From Panicum virgatum (taxonomy: Eukaryota; Streptophyta; Magnoliopsida; Poales; Poaceae): a stretch of DNA of 64,000 nt. Positions 1-10,820 of this stretch are shown here, in pieces. Numbering within the stretch: the first letter of the stretch is position 1; every line of letters starts with the position of its first letter. A model generated the notes under the pieces. The model was not told the DNA's origin and did no database searches. It saw only the letters and a program-made list of their open reading frames with translations. The DNA lies in contig NC_053138.1 of assembly GCF_016808335.1 (NCBI RefSeq), positions 60,666,951 through 60,730,950 on the forward strand, given 5' to 3'. A program made the translations under genes and the position numbers.

Positions 1-1501
1 ATTTCCATGGTTCATCCTTGACAGGTGGTCGGCCACAACATTTTCTGCCCCTTTCTTGTCCCTTATCTCCACATCGAATTCTTGTAGCAATAGGATCCAT
101 CGAATCAAGCGTGGCTTAGCATCTTTCTTGGACAAGAGATACTTGATTGCCGCATGGTCGGTATATACTATCACCTTTGAATTTACTATGTATGATCTGA
201 ATTTTTCGAAGGTGAATACCACAGCAAGTAATTCTTTCTCCATTGCTGCATAATTTACTTGGGCTTCATTGAGAGTCTTGCTTGCATAGTAGATAGCATT
301 TACCTTCCCCTCTTTCCTTTGTCCAAGAACGGCTCCTACGGCGTAGTCGCTTGCATCACACATGATTTCAAAAGGTAGATTCCAATCCGGAGGTTGCATG
401 ATAGGAGCACTTATGAGAGATTGCTTGAGTGTTCGAAAGGCATGAAGACAATCACTATCGAAGGTGTATTCCACACCTTTTTGGAGAAGTTGTGCTAATG
501 GCTTGGTGATTTTTGAAAAATCCTTTATGAACCTCCTATAGAATCCGGCATGACCGAGAAAGCTCCTCAAAGATTTGATGTCCGTAGGTGGTGGCAATTT
601 CTCCACGGTTTCTATCTTTGCTTTGTCCACCTCTATCCCTCTCTTGGAGATAACATGACCGAGAACAATTCCTTCTTTCACCATGAAATGACACTTCTCC
701 CAGTTGAGCACAAGATCAACCTCTCCACATCTTTTAAGAACTTTCTCCAAATTTGCCAAGCAATTATCAAAGCTAGTACCATGCACCGAGAAATCATCCA
801 TGAATACCTCCATAATCTCTTCTATGAAATCTGAAAATATAGCCATCATGCACCTTTGAAATGAAGCGGGCGCATTGCACAATCCAAAAGGCATCCTCCG
901 ATATGCAAAAGTTCCATACGGGAAAGTAAATGTGGTCTTATGTTGATCATCCAGATGAATAGGTATTTGGAAGAATCCCGAGTATCCATCAAGGTAACAA
1001 AAGTGTGAATGCTTTGCCAACCTTTCTAGCATCTCGTCAATGAATGGTAGTGGAAAATGATCCTTCCTCGTTGCCTTATTCAATTTTCTATAATCGATGC
1101 ACATCCTCCATCCCGTGATGGTTCTTTGTGGTATCAATTGCTCCTTCTCATTTTTCACAACCGTGAGTCCTCCTTTCTTCGGAACACAATGCACGGGGCT
1201 TACCCATTCACTATGTGGCACGGGGTATATTATTCCGGCATTCAACAATTTGATAACCTCCTTCTTCACCACATCACGCATAGCATGGCTCAACCTTCTT
1301 TGATGCTCTACGACCGGCTTGTATTGCTCCTCGAGTTGTATACGATGTGTGCAAAAAGCAGGGCTAATACCTTTCAAGTCATTAATCGAGTAGCCAATCA
1401 CCTTTTTGTGCTTCTTTAATAAATTCAGCAACTTCTTCATCTCTTCCGGGCTCAATTCGTCGCTAACAATCACTGGAAAAGTCTTGCCATCTCCGAAAAA
1501 T
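1..1501 (-). CDS. Retrotransposon pol: reverse transcriptase and RNase H (partial)
   Basis: An open frame on the minus strand runs the full 1.5 kb. It shows RT motifs in order: the block ending CIDYRKLN near 1100, [14 protein letters not shown] near 890, the catalytic FMDD near 800, and a GHxxSxRGIEVD block near 640. The RNase H signature [10 protein letters not shown] lies near 160 and VVADHLSR near 20. The protein would copy element RNA into cDNA and remove the RNA strand inside the virus-like particle. The frame is continuous with gag-protease except for a one-base shift at 1519-1523. The integrase would lie before base 1. No stop was seen in this part. Confidence 0.85.
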
Positions 1502-3283
1502 TCATATTTCAATCCCTTGGGGGAGCGGCTTCATCTCAACATCGGGCGCACCATCCTCTTCTTGATCTAATTCTCCAATGTCTTCAAATTTTTCTTCCTC
1601 CAAATTCCCGTGTTGCGGCTTCAACTCTTCCATTGTTTCCACTAGTTCTCCATCTTGATCGTCTTGAGCGTCCCCATTCTCCAAAGCGCGTTGGAGAGGA
1701 TCCCTGAAAGAATCAATATAACAAATGCTCTCTACCCCTTCGTTATCAAGAGGTAGAGGTAAAGCACGAGACGGTTTTGAATGAAATTTGAAAGTGTGCT
1801 TCTCTCCATCTAGATCAAAAGTGACAATCCCTTTTCCAACATCTAGAATAGCATTTACTAATTTGAGAAAGGGTTTTCTAAGGATTATGCTTTCATGTTC
1901 ATCATCACTAGCATTAATCACAAAAAAGTCGGTAGGAATTTCTTTACCCGCTATGGCAACATTTAGATTTCTAAGCACTCCTAGCGGTTTGATTAATCTA
2001 CCGTCTCCCATGATCAATTTAATGATTGCAGCATCTAGGTTCGGTGTTTTGTTAAAAAGCTCAATATAAACCTTGGAACTCATCACACTAACATGGGCGC
2101 CAACGTCACATAAAACATTGCAACATTTTATTCCGTCTATCTTGCAATCAACACGAGGTGTGGGTGATGGATTACCTTCGCCTTGATCGCTTCCAATCGC
2201 ATATATTTGGGCTATGTGCGCGTAGGGTGATGATTCCGATTTTACTCCCATGATCCTTTTGACCTCCAGCACTTCGTCCAAGTCAATCTCTTCCTCCTTT
2301 TCTTCAAAAAGTTTCCGAATAATATCACCGGCCGATTCCTTGCCAAATGTATATCCCGTGTGATTATCCGGCGGAAAGTCTTCCGCTATCACCTTCGTCA
2401 TTCCTCGCTGATTTGGATGCGGTCTTGCTTTGTCGAACAATCTTCCGAAGTCAATTGGTATCCAATCCATTTGCTCGAATTCCCTTAGCAATTTGGCGGT
2501 GCCCAAGGTTCTTCCTTTCTTTTCTGGGTCGTCTTTCGTTGCACTCCGGATCGATGCTCCTTCATCGTGGTTTGTCTCTATGTCTTTCCTATGCTTCGGT
2601 TGTTCTTCCCTCACTTCTGATGTCTCTTTTATGAAAATTCCAGCAAGCACCCGCACTTGAGATTCTTCCTCGGAGCTTGGCGAATATCGTTTTTCCCAAT
2701 CTCTTCGCATGGCCGCACCCTTGCTGATTTTTTGTAGGAGTTGGGCGGCTTCCGTGAGTGTTTTCTCCATGAGATCTCCTCCTGCACACATTTGAACAAA
2801 CTGCATGCACTCGGGGGTTAGGCAAAAGTAAAAGGTATGCAAGAGTACTTCACCGGAAAATCCGAGCTTCAGTCCTTGTTCAATCAATCCATTGAATCTA
2901 TCCCATGCTTGATCTATCTCTTCTTCTTCTCCTTGCGCGAAGTTGATCACTTGCTTCCGAATATGTTGAACCTTGCTTAACGGAAAGAACCGCTCGCAAA
3001 ATTTCTTCATCAAGTCATCCCAATTTCCTTTTACCTCGAAGGATGCAAGTGCAAACCATCTTCTCGCTTCTTCCGCAAGTGAGTATGGGAAAAGATTCCA
3101 TCTAAACAAAGCTATCGGAACTCCGTCTTGTTGTAGCGTGTTGCATAGCATTGTGAACCATTTGATATGTCTATATGGGTTGTCCATCTCATCTCCTCTA
3201 AAGGGGTTTGCCGCCGCCATCTTGATGATTTGAGGCTTGATCTCGTACTCGGTGGCTCGCAACACCGAATCTGATTTTTGCAT
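1502..3283 (-). CDS. Retrotransposon gag-protease, Athila-like
   Basis: 593-residue frame. Residues 30-200 match retrotransposon gag: an NPFRG-like start, a WF-rich helix block (ARRWFALAS), and FCERFFP. The middle is charged and low in order. Near residues 375-400 the aspartic-protease core reads [10 protein letters not shown], where most relatives have D[ST/L]GA. The gag forms the particle and the protease cuts the polyprotein. The frame ends with PLPQGIEI and a stop only because a C run (G run 1519-1523 on the plus strand) is five long. With four it would read straight into pol, as in intact relatives. I infer a one-base insertion or a base-calling error rather than a programmed signal. Confidence 0.85.
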   Translation of the reverse strand: MQKSDSVLRATEYEIKPQIIKMAAANPFRGDEMDNPYRHIKWFTMLCNTLQQDGVPIALFRWNLFPYSLAEEARRWFALASFEVKGNWDDLMKKFCERFFPLSKVQHIRKQVINFAQGEEEEIDQAWDRFNGLIEQGLKLGFSGEVLLHTFYFCLTPECMQFVQMCAGGDLMEKTLTEAAQLLQKISKGAAMRRDWEKRYSPSSEEESQVRVLAGIFIKETSEVREEQPKHRKDIETNHDEGASIRSATKDDPEKKGRTLGTAKLLREFEQMDWIPIDFGRLFDKARPHPNQRGMTKVIAEDFPPDNHTGYTFGKESAGDIIRKLFEEKEEEIDLDEVLEVKRIMGVKSESSPYAHIAQIYAIGSDQGEGNPSPTPRVDCKIDGIKCCNVLCDVGAHVSVMSSKVYIELFNKTPNLDAAIIKLIMGDGRLIKPLGVLRNLNVAIAGKEIPTDFFVINASDDEHESIILRKPFLKLVNAILDVGKGIVTFDLDGEKHTFKFHSKPSRALPLPLDNEGVESICYIDSFRDPLQRALENGDAQDDQDGELVETMEELKPQHGNLEEEKFEDIGELDQEEDGAPDVEMKPLPQGIEI

Positions 3284-3471
3284 GTCGAAGTCCTCCGATC
3301 ACGGGCTTGCATAATCCCTTAGTGATTTTTCTCCTTCCTCCACGTGTTGAATGAGATGGGCCATCTAGACAATCAAAACAAAAACAAGAAAACAAAAATT
3401 TTCTAGGGAAAAGGTTAGGTGTTAGTAACCAACAAAATTAATACAAAGTTAAATGTAGCAAAATCGCTTGT

Positions 3472-3489
3472 TCCCCGGCAACGGCGCCA
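3472..3489 (-). promoter_or_regulatory. tRNA-Asp primer binding site of the Athila-like element
   Basis: On the minus strand the 18 bases begin TGGCGCCGTTGCCGGGGA, the complement of the 3' end of plant tRNA-Asp. They sit eight bases inside the LTR edge at 3498. This fixes the orientation of the element. Confidence 0.85.
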
Positions 3490-3497
3490 GAAAAGCT

Positions 3498-4707
3498 TGT
3501 TGACGCTCCTTAGAGCGCCAATTTACATACTGCAAGCGCACGGATTGTGTTGCTTTTCCCTTAGAGTATTCCCCCAAGGTTTATCAATCCATGGAACAAG
3601 TGTATTACTATGCTTAACTAAGCACTAATGATGTTGGTAAAAGATCTATATTGAGTGATTGAGTGTGAAATAGATCTAATCTAACCAATCTAATCCAATC
3701 TAGACTAGTGAGCAATGATAGGTGTGTGCACAAGATATGAAGAGAATTTGTCCATAGGGTCTAGGATCACTAGAGGTGTAATCGCCAAGCAACGAAGAAC
3801 GGATCTAATCTACCAAAGGTATGTTCCAAGATCAAAACCTTTCCCTCCCACATACTGTCACTACACGAGGATAATTGGTAACGAATCAACAAGAACACGA
3901 TAGTTGATGTAATCTAAGTAAACCATGCAAGAGCAAAGCAAACCCAAAGCCAAGTCGCGAACTATTAGGCATCAAAGCATCATCAACAAGAATCATGATA
4001 GATCAATCTCATAAAGGATTTGGCAATTACAACTCAAGATCTCTTTACAACCCCATGAACAAACGAGGACTTTACCCCATGAAGCTAAGCGAAGCGTAGT
4101 CAATCATGGCGACGAAATCTTCGGCAAGGGATGGATCCCTTGCTGTCCTCCAACTTGCAGTGGCGCCGAGGGATGATGAGACCTCCGGTGTCGCCTTTCT
4201 CTTGTGTCTAACTCGAATGGATATCTTAAACTCGTCTCTGGATGCTCTCTTCCAAATCTCTTTGTGATCCCCCCTCTTTGACGGCGGCTTTGGGGTATAT
4301 ATAGGCGGTTCTGGTCGGTGGTTTTGGTAAAACACAGGCTAGGGTTGATGAATACTTCGCGCTGAAGAAAACTAAGGCCGATTGGGCCTGGAAATGGGCT
4401 AGGCCGGCCAGCTCAGAGGGCCCCAGGCCGGCCGGCCTGGGCCCTTTCTGGCCCCTTTCGGTTCCATCTTTCGCGTGCGGCCTCTTCTCCTTATTCCTCA
4501 TCTTAGCCCAGTTGTGACCATGCGTCAAAACATCTCCGAAAATGTCCAATTTCCTGCCAAAATACAACATTCTCCAAAATCCAGGACAAAATCGAAAACG
4601 GTCAAGTTCGAGTGCCAAGTGGCAGGTTAGTACATGAATCATCCCGAAGAATTTACCAAAACCACTCCTAATCATATAATAAAATGGGTACTTAAGGAGC
4701 GCCAACA
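3498..4707 (-). repeat. 5' LTR of the Athila-like element
   Basis: 1210-bp LTR. On the plus strand it opens tgttgacgctcct and closes ggagcgccaaca, giving TG...CA ends inside a short inverted repeat. A minus-strand TATA box (TATATATA) is at 4296-4303, with the leader expected to start near 4265. Short frames inside it look accidental. The partner LTR is outside the window, so age cannot be read from LTR divergence here. Confidence 0.8.
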
Positions 4708-6396
4708 CTGATCCTCGAAAACGACATCATCGAGGGCCGCGACCCAGGAGTCGACGTAAGGACGGACCTTGTCGGCCCACCGCAAGCCTGGTGGCTGCCC
4801 CTGATGTGTCCACCTACAATTCAAAGATTGAGGGAATCAATGCTCAATGGTAGGTTATAAAAAAAAGATAAATTATTAACAGAACTATATATTCGATATA
4901 TGTGGACGTGGGGCTCCACTGAGTTCACAATCGGGACCGGGGTCTACTGGTAGAGACCAAACTGCCTCATGACCCGGTTCATGTGGTACTCCTCGATGTG
5001 GATGTCGTAAAGGATTGGCTTCCTCGTCATCCAGTACTCGTGGTCTCGCAGGCATAAGGAAGAAAGACCGCTCGGTACCCGGGCATAAATATCGGCTGCA
5101 GTGTACGGAGTCCACCTCACGTCCGTGTCCACAAGAGCGTCGAACTGTCCCACAAAGTCATGGTATGACTTCCTCATCTACACACCGACCCAAGAAGGCC
5201 GCATAACGAAAAAAATGGTAACCGCTAAATCATACAGTTCTGAAGGCATGTAACAATAAGTAAAACAAATGATATAATATACCCTCCTGAGGAACCACAA
5301 CGAACCCATCGTAGGTCTGTCGACGTCATCGTGGTCTGGGGACAGCTGGGCGTACGGCTCGAAGTCCATCTCTAGCCTACCGATGGGGAAACGCTCGTAT
5401 GACCAGAGCTGTAACAGTAGAGGACACCCAACAAAGATGGGCTCCTCTGCTGAGACCTTCGTCACGCCCGTGCAAAAGGCCCCTGTAAGTCGCAGCCAAA
5501 ACGACTGAAGCCCAGCTGAACTGTGGGACCTCGTGAAGTGGAGCATCAGCTATCGACCTCGCCAAAGGAATGATCTGTTGGGGCACGAGTCACCCTGGGA
5601 GCTGCAGAACATGACCCATCCGAACAGCCACAGTAAGTAGGCCTCCAAGTACCTGGCAACCGTAAAGTCGTCTGCATCTGCCCTCATGTAGTCCGCCTTC
5701 AAAATGGTACGAGTCGTCAATGCAAATACGTACGAACATAAGTACGGAAGGATTCAACATGTAGGTACTCACACAGAACTGTAGGAGCCACCTCTTTGTC
5801 GGTCTGTGTCCGTGGTTCACAGGCAAAGGCCGGTACGGCAACGCTAGGTCGTTGCGCTGAACCCCAGCGAACCGAGCCAAAAGGTCGTCGCGCCACGAGA
5901 GTCCCATGTCCTCTGCACCCACAGCTCGTCTAGCACACGGCAACCCCAGAAGCATCGCCACGTTCTGAAGAGTAGGGGTCATCTCACCGACTGGGAGGTG
6001 AAACGTGTGCGTCTCCAAACGCCAACGGTCGAGAAGTGCCGCGAGGAGGGACATGTCGAACTGAAAACCGTGGAGCCTTGTCCCTAGGTCGACGTGTAGG
6101 GTCTGCCATATCTCCCTCCAGAAGTCGCGCAATCGGGAGAAGACCTGAAGCGCGTAGCCTGCAGCGCGAAAACGAAACATCAAGTTAGAACAAACGGTTA
6201 CCGAAACAATGAAAATATGTGACAAATATAACCCATACCTAGAAACCCAGCGACGGTGCATCGGCATCGTCGACATGGGCACACGTGCCCGAAATGTCCC
6301 CAAGCTTATGCCACGGACCGCAGACATGTACAACCGGTGGCGCTTGTCGACGAGAGCATCAAGAAACTCAGGGGTGGCACCTTCCTCGTGCGCCAT
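4708..6396 (-). pseudogene. Plant mobile domain (PMD, MAIN/MAIL1-like) gene, five exons, broken
   Basis: Likely exons on the minus strand: 6396-6239, 6158-5773, 5696-5283, 5177-about 4895, and 4813-4708, with GT-AG introns of 80, 76 and 105 bp for the first three. Motifs typical of the PMD (aminotransferase-like plant mobile domain) appear in order: LLAALLDRWRLETHTFHLP, GEMTPTLQNVAMLLGLP, YLEAYLLWLFGWVMF, QLWSYERFPIG, WTPYTAADI and YWMTRKPILYDI, then RVMRQFGL. In Arabidopsis MAIN and MAIL1 affect transposon silencing and genome stability; the role of element-borne copies is unknown. Lesions: one-base frameshifts near 6064-6067, near 5585 and near 5474-5477, an in-frame TAG after RVMRQFGLYQ (about 4949), and truncation of the last exon by the Athila-like LTR at 4708. 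Confidence 0.75.
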
Positions 6397-6726
6397 ACCT
6401 GCATAATAGGATTTATTAGAAAATAGTTCAGAACATAAATAATAATATTAATCATAATAACATTAAATAATACAACAAATACTAAATAAAATACTAAATG
6501 AAGCGTAACATAATAAACTAATTAATAATGCACAACAAATTATATAACATATAACTTCAATTTCTAATTACAGCAACAAAGTTCAGCATAAGATTGCGCC
6601 ACACATTACAACAAATATTCGTATGCCAAAACGAAATCAGTTCATCACGTAGTAGTTCTTAACATTACATAATTTAACATAGGACATGATTCGATAGCGA
6701 ATGACACACATGACAATCGTCGTCGA
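6397..6726. other. AT-rich spacer between transposase and PMD gene
   Basis: About 330 bp of A/T-rich DNA with short direct repeats of aataata/taaatac type. It would hold the 3' end of the transposase transcript and the promoter of the PMD gene. No clear TATA box or poly(A) signal stands out, and no coding potential was seen. Confidence 0.4.
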
Positions 6727-8864
6727 TCACACAAGGCCATCGTTGTTGACACGACGGCCACGACGACCCGTTGGCCGCGTTGCCGGATTTGGAGCAGCTC
6801 CTGATGGGCCCACTCCATATGTGCGGCCACCATAACTCAATGCCGTACAATCCTTGTACGTATGACCCGTCTCATGGCACTTCGAGCAGAGGCGCATATC
6901 TCGACCAGCCTCCGATCGATCCATGTTGTTCCGAATGTGTTTCTTCTTGCGTCGGCCCACCCCTTGAAACATTTCTGGATCTGGGTCCGGAATGTAAGTT
7001 GCATGGTGTCCAGGATCAGTTATGAAGTCTCCCAAGATGTGGAAGCCATAAATGTCATGCCTCCAAGTCAACCAAATAGTTTCCTTCAGGAAGTAATTTG
7101 AGACATACATACGAGGCTATAATCCACCAGCTTCAAAACAGGCAGCAATGACATGTGTGCATGGCAGGTGCAGCAGCTTTGGCTTTTGACATGAGCAAAT
7201 ACAAGCATCGGTACGCAGAACACACTCTTGCACATGTTTCTCACGCCGGCCCCCCATTCGGGCTTTGTCCCTACATATCACCTCGTACCGACATTCCATA
7301 GAGCCAACTGGAGTCACCCGGTGTAAACGAGCCTTTTTAAAAGCCGCCTCCATATACTCCGTAATCTTGTATCCGTAAACTTTGCGATTATCGGCCATAT
7401 CCTTCTGTGCCACAGCTTAACGGTCTCTAAAGTACTCACAAGTGCGATACAAGAAGAACTCGATGATCCCAACAAGTGGCAATGATTTTACACCACACAG
7501 CATCCAATTGTATACCTCGGCTAGGTTCGTAGTCATTATACCATACATAGCACCTCTTTCATCAAATAGTAAAGCCCATTTCTCTTTTGATTCATGCTCA
7601 ATCCACTCCGAGAATGTCTTAATTGCCCTTCTCCTTTTGCGTCTGACATTCGGACCGTCCAAGCCCACGTCTTCAAGTGAGACATGGTCGTTCTCCTCTG
7701 TATTGACAGGTCTCTTCGCTAGCTCCGCCGTTTGCTTTTTTGTTAGCTCATCCAACTTTTTCCATAGGAAGTTGAATTTCCTTTCCTAATTCTGGCTGCA
7801 TAACCGCTTGAACAGCTTCATAAGGGTTTTATTCTTGAATTGGCTATGAAAGTTTGCCCCCATATGCCTCATGCACCACCTACTCTTTAGGTCCGGCCAA
7901 AGTGCAGTCCTACGACGCTCAGTATAACCATTATGTATGTCATCGATTGCTTTTAATATACCTTTGTGCTGATCATGAATCAAACACACGTTCTATACAT
8001 CTTTGACAATCATCTGCTTCACCCTCTGCAAAAACTAATATCAAGTATCCCCTGATTTTTTCTCCACGAAGGCAATTGCCAAAGGCAACAATTGCCTGTT
8101 ACCATCAGCTGCAACAGTTGTGAGGATTGTGCCTTTATACCTTCCTGTCAAAAATGTCCCATCTATACAAATGACTGGTCGGCAGTGCGGAAACGCATCA
8201 ATGCAAGCGCCCAAGGCCAAGAACGACCGTTGGAGTACCTGCTTTCCAGGCTTCTGGGCACATGGATACGTTTTTAAGTCGTAGTAGCTACTAGGATTTC
8301 TAAGGCATATGGTGTGCAGCAGTGCCGGCATATTGTGATACGAAGCTTCATACGTCCCCCACCTCATCTCCAGCTCTTTCTGCTTCGCTCTGTAAGCTTT
8401 GTTGTAGCTAATTTTATATTTAAACTCCTCCTCAACAGCCCAAATAATTGACTTAGGTTCATAACTAGGATTGTCCATGATCAAAGGGTACATGTAGTTA
8501 GCTATGAAACCTGCACTGAGGTTGCGGTGCTGTGGTTCTAATTGCTCAAGCAGGCATGTGTGTTCCACAACTTTTCTAACCCCCCAGAAATCCTGCCACT
8601 TGCCCATAGAAGCGTACACCCTGTAAGGGCATTCGCTTCTCACACAACGCACATCATATGTTCTCGGACTGCTCTTGACAACTTTGAACTGTCTTTGTAA
8701 AGAATGAGTCGACCACTATTTTATAACTTACTTCATATTGTCACTGTTGCCATACACCGAACCGATGCATACCTCATTTTGTCTATACTCCCAAGGGACC
8801 GCTTCACCTTCATTTACACTTAATTTTGAAAAATCATACCCGGACCAGTTGTGTGGGACATGGT

Positions 8865-8935
<71 letters not shown>

Positions 8936-9520
8936 GAGGAGTCATCATTCATTGCATTGTGCTGTTGTTCACCCTCCCTCTGAAACTCTTCAACTATCTC
9001 TGGAATGTTTTCCCCTTCATCAGCCTGACCAGTTGCTTAACGAGGTTCGTGTGCAGCATGTCTATCATCTTCTACAATCTCGAGTTCACCACCTTCTTCA
9101 TGAGGTTCATGTATCGTCTCGGTATCTTCCGATACTATATCTCCCTGCCCTTCATGATCCCCACTTGCTTCAGTACTAAAACTAATCTTCTCGAATACTT
9201 GAACAAACAACACAAGCGGTAAGCCTCGGCTACTACTTATATTGACATAGTTCCTCCAATTTTGCGTCCCTTCAAGCAGCAATAGCTCCCAAAACACTGG
9301 TTCCCTTCGACTGACCACTGCCATGACAGAAATCTCATGTCCATCTCGATTAAGACCGAAAGCTTTAAATAGCCAATTGGATATTGAAATCCAAGTTCTC
9401 TCTCTAGCTCGGGGTACTTTTTTTTGTGATCGAGCTAAACTCTGACAAATCTACCCCTTCAGGACCATATCTAACTTCTCCTGACCCATAGAACACTTGA
9501 AAATACAAATCATCTGACAT
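6727..9520 (-). pseudogene. MULE-1 mudrA-like transposase, decayed by nonsense codons
   Basis: The frame starts at the ATG 9520-9518 (MSDDLYFQVFYG, the usual MULE N-terminus). An A8 run (9418-9425) shifts it by one base. From 9324 to the natural stop at 6727 (about 865 codons) it never shifts frame. Domains in order: N-terminal region, long Asp tract (8934-8866), MuDR N-terminal zinc region (CVRSECPYRV), DDE transposase with CIDGTFLTGRYKG (first Asp), LIHDQHKG (second Asp) and TTNLAEVYN (Glu), SWIM zinc finger (CSCQKPKLLHLPCTHVIAAC) and a CCHC knuckle (CSKCHETGHTYKDC). In-frame stops lie at 9037, 8728, 8716, 8041, 8035, 7993, 7786, 7417 and 7117 (lowest base of each). Comparison with MULE-2 suggests several were Trp or Gln codons. 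It cannot make an active enzyme. Confidence 0.88.
8866..8934 (+). repeat. (ATC)23 microsatellite encoding poly-Asp
   Basis: 69 bp of pure ATC on the plus strand, GAT on the coding strand. It adds a run of more than 20 Asp to the N-terminal acidic region of the MULE-1 transposase. The plus-strand His-rich and Ile-rich frames across it are shadows of the same repeat. MULE-2 has an acidic stretch at the same place but no such tract. Confidence 0.95.
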
Positions 9521-9919
9521 GCCTGCTAATATTTACGACAATAATTACTCGTCCTTAGAATTTAATCAATGCTAATAAATATTTCTGCTATTTTAAAATC
9601 TATCTTAATTGTTTCTCTAGAATTTCTATTACTGACATATATTCGTAGGTTTTCTATGTAATATAATATCAATTAATAATATTTCTGTGAGACTAATATG
9701 TCTATTTGAACCCATTAATATTTATATGTAAAATAATATTCGTATGAAAACTAATATTTTCAATTTCATATTCTACAATTTTATATTAAAACAATTATAT
9801 CCAAATCACTAATATTTATTAAAACTATTTCTACATCTAAAACTATATCCAAATCACTAATATTCCTAGTGCTAATCTACCAACTATTATTAATAAAACT
9901 AGATTTTAACATTTACCTG
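9521..9919. other. AT-rich 5' flank of MULE-1 transposase
   Basis: About 400 bp, strongly A/T rich, with repeated aatatt and taatatt words. By analogy with MULE-2, whose leader is split by a 400-bp AT-rich intron, this may be a 5' UTR intron, but no convincing splice pair was fixed. No coding potential seen. Confidence 0.4.
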
Positions 9920-10145
9920 AGACGAGTAGGCGCGCACGGCCGGGCGTGTGACCCAAGGTGGCGAGCGCCGCTGCGGTGCGGCGGCCGGGGGAGCGCCGGC
10001 CGGCCAAACCCCGGCGCGCAAGGGCCGGGCACATGCCGCCGCGCTGCGGCCGGGGGGCGGCCCTGACCAGGCGCGACGCGGGCGGGCGGCGGCGCGGGGG
10101 AGCGAGCGGGCGGGTGGCGGCGCTGGCGGAGCCGGCCGGGCATTA
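9920..10145. other. GC-rich island inside MULE-1, 5' to the transposase
   Basis: About 225 bp of very GC-rich, CpG-rich DNA full of ggccgg/gcgcgg words, set sharply between AT-rich DNA and the palindrome cluster. Small Arg/Ala/Pro-rich frames across it on both strands are composition effects. It could be the MULE promoter or leader, or captured host promoter/exon DNA. Confidence 0.4.
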
Positions 10146-10149
10146 AGAG

Positions 10150-10445
10150 GGGGTGTTTACCGCCGGTTGGTTCGGCGGTAGGTACATACCGCCGGTTGTG
10201 CTACCGCCATTTCAACTGGCGGTAGGTTCCCGGCCCACCACGGCCCATCGGCCTGGCCTCCTACCGCCAATTGAACCGGTGAAAGGTTGTCTGGCCGTGG
10301 CCCACAGCCCCTACCGCCGGTCCATCTGGCGATAACTCGCTACCGCCGGATGAACTGGCGGCAGGGTGAAAAATTTGCAAAAAAAAAGTATATATTTTTG
10401 ATAAGTCAAAAAAATAATATAAAAACAAAAAAATTCCCTTCATCA
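10150..10445. repeat. Putative right TIR of MULE-1: TACCGCC hairpin cluster
   Basis: At least six copies of a TACCGCC(A/G)GTT half-site, in both orientations, form nested short hairpins between 10155 and 10365 (for example taccgccggttgg near 10158 and actggcggtag near 10218). An A/T-run tail follows (10366-10440). MULE-2 TIRs have the same plan: a GC-rich block of short inverted repeats followed by an A/T-run tail at the element edge. The left partner lies outside the window, so this is inferred. Confidence 0.5.
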
Positions 10446-10543
10446 GCTGTCAAGGCTCTTCGTTAAATTGGCCGGGCCCAGATCCGTCCAGTGCCGTCAC
10501 GTTGTTCTGCTGGTGCCGTAGCGCTAGCGCAGTGGGCAGTGGC

Positions 10544-10820
10544 CAGTGATGTAAATGTATCAGATACCAACCGATATTATTGATATCGTATTTATTTTTA
10601 TATTTATTTTTGAATACGGAGTCGGATATGGATAGTGTTAGTTTTTACCAGACAAGATTGTAATGGATATCGACATCATAAAAATGTAACTTTTGAGCAT
10701 TCAGATACAAATCGGTTAGGGATATTGAATACTCTGAATCGGATACGGACGGATAAAAATCATTCCAGATCGGATCGAATTCGAATACGATAGGAAAATA
10801 TTCGTACCATTTATGTCCTT
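10544..10820. mobile_element. hAT-type MITE, 277 bp
   Basis: Starts CAGTGATGTAAATG and ends CATTTATGTCCTT, giving imperfect inverted termini. It is flanked by a perfect 8-bp direct repeat gcagtggc (10536-10543 and 10821-10828), the hAT TSD length. The interior is rich in ggatacgg/cggata words typical of a common grass hAT MITE family. It is absent from the matching place in copy 2 (near 62490). Confidence 0.8.

Larger units (their letters stand above)
1..4707 (-). mobile_element. Athila-like Ty3/gypsy LTR retrotransposon, right part only
   Basis: Reading on the minus strand, the order is LTR (4707-3498), primer binding site (3489-3472), gag-protease (3283-1502), then reverse transcriptase and RNase H running off the window at base 1. 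The rest of pol and the second LTR lie outside. The primer site matches the 3' end of tRNA-Asp, as is usual for the Athila branch, and the gag and protease motifs agree. The insertion lies in the last exon of the PMD gene of the neighbouring MULE, so it is younger than that MULE. The flank beginning at 4708 reads ctgat, but the partner TSD copy is off the window. Called Athila-like from motifs only; a related Tat-type element is the alternative. Confidence 0.85.
4708..10445 (-). mobile_element. MULE-1: Mutator-like element with transposase and PMD gene, left end missing
   Basis: Holds a mudrA-like transposase frame (9520-6727) followed on the same strand by a PMD gene (6396-4708). The right end is a roughly 300-bp stretch rich in short inverted repeats and then A/T runs (10150-10445), which I take as the right terminal inverted repeat. 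The left end was separated by insertion of the Athila-like element at 4708 and lies outside the window, so the TIR pair and TSD cannot be confirmed. Directly outside the right end begins the repeated segment also found beside MULE-2. Both genes carry disabling lesions. Confidence 0.7.

Noticed and set aside
1502..1530. Programmed ribosomal frameshift between gag and pol
   Set aside because: No slippery heptamer plus structure seen, and removal of one base in a homopolymer explains the break; related elements use one frame.
8826..9222. His-rich and Ile-rich frames on the plus strand
   Set aside because: Read-through of the (ATC)23 microsatellite opposite the transposase coding strand.
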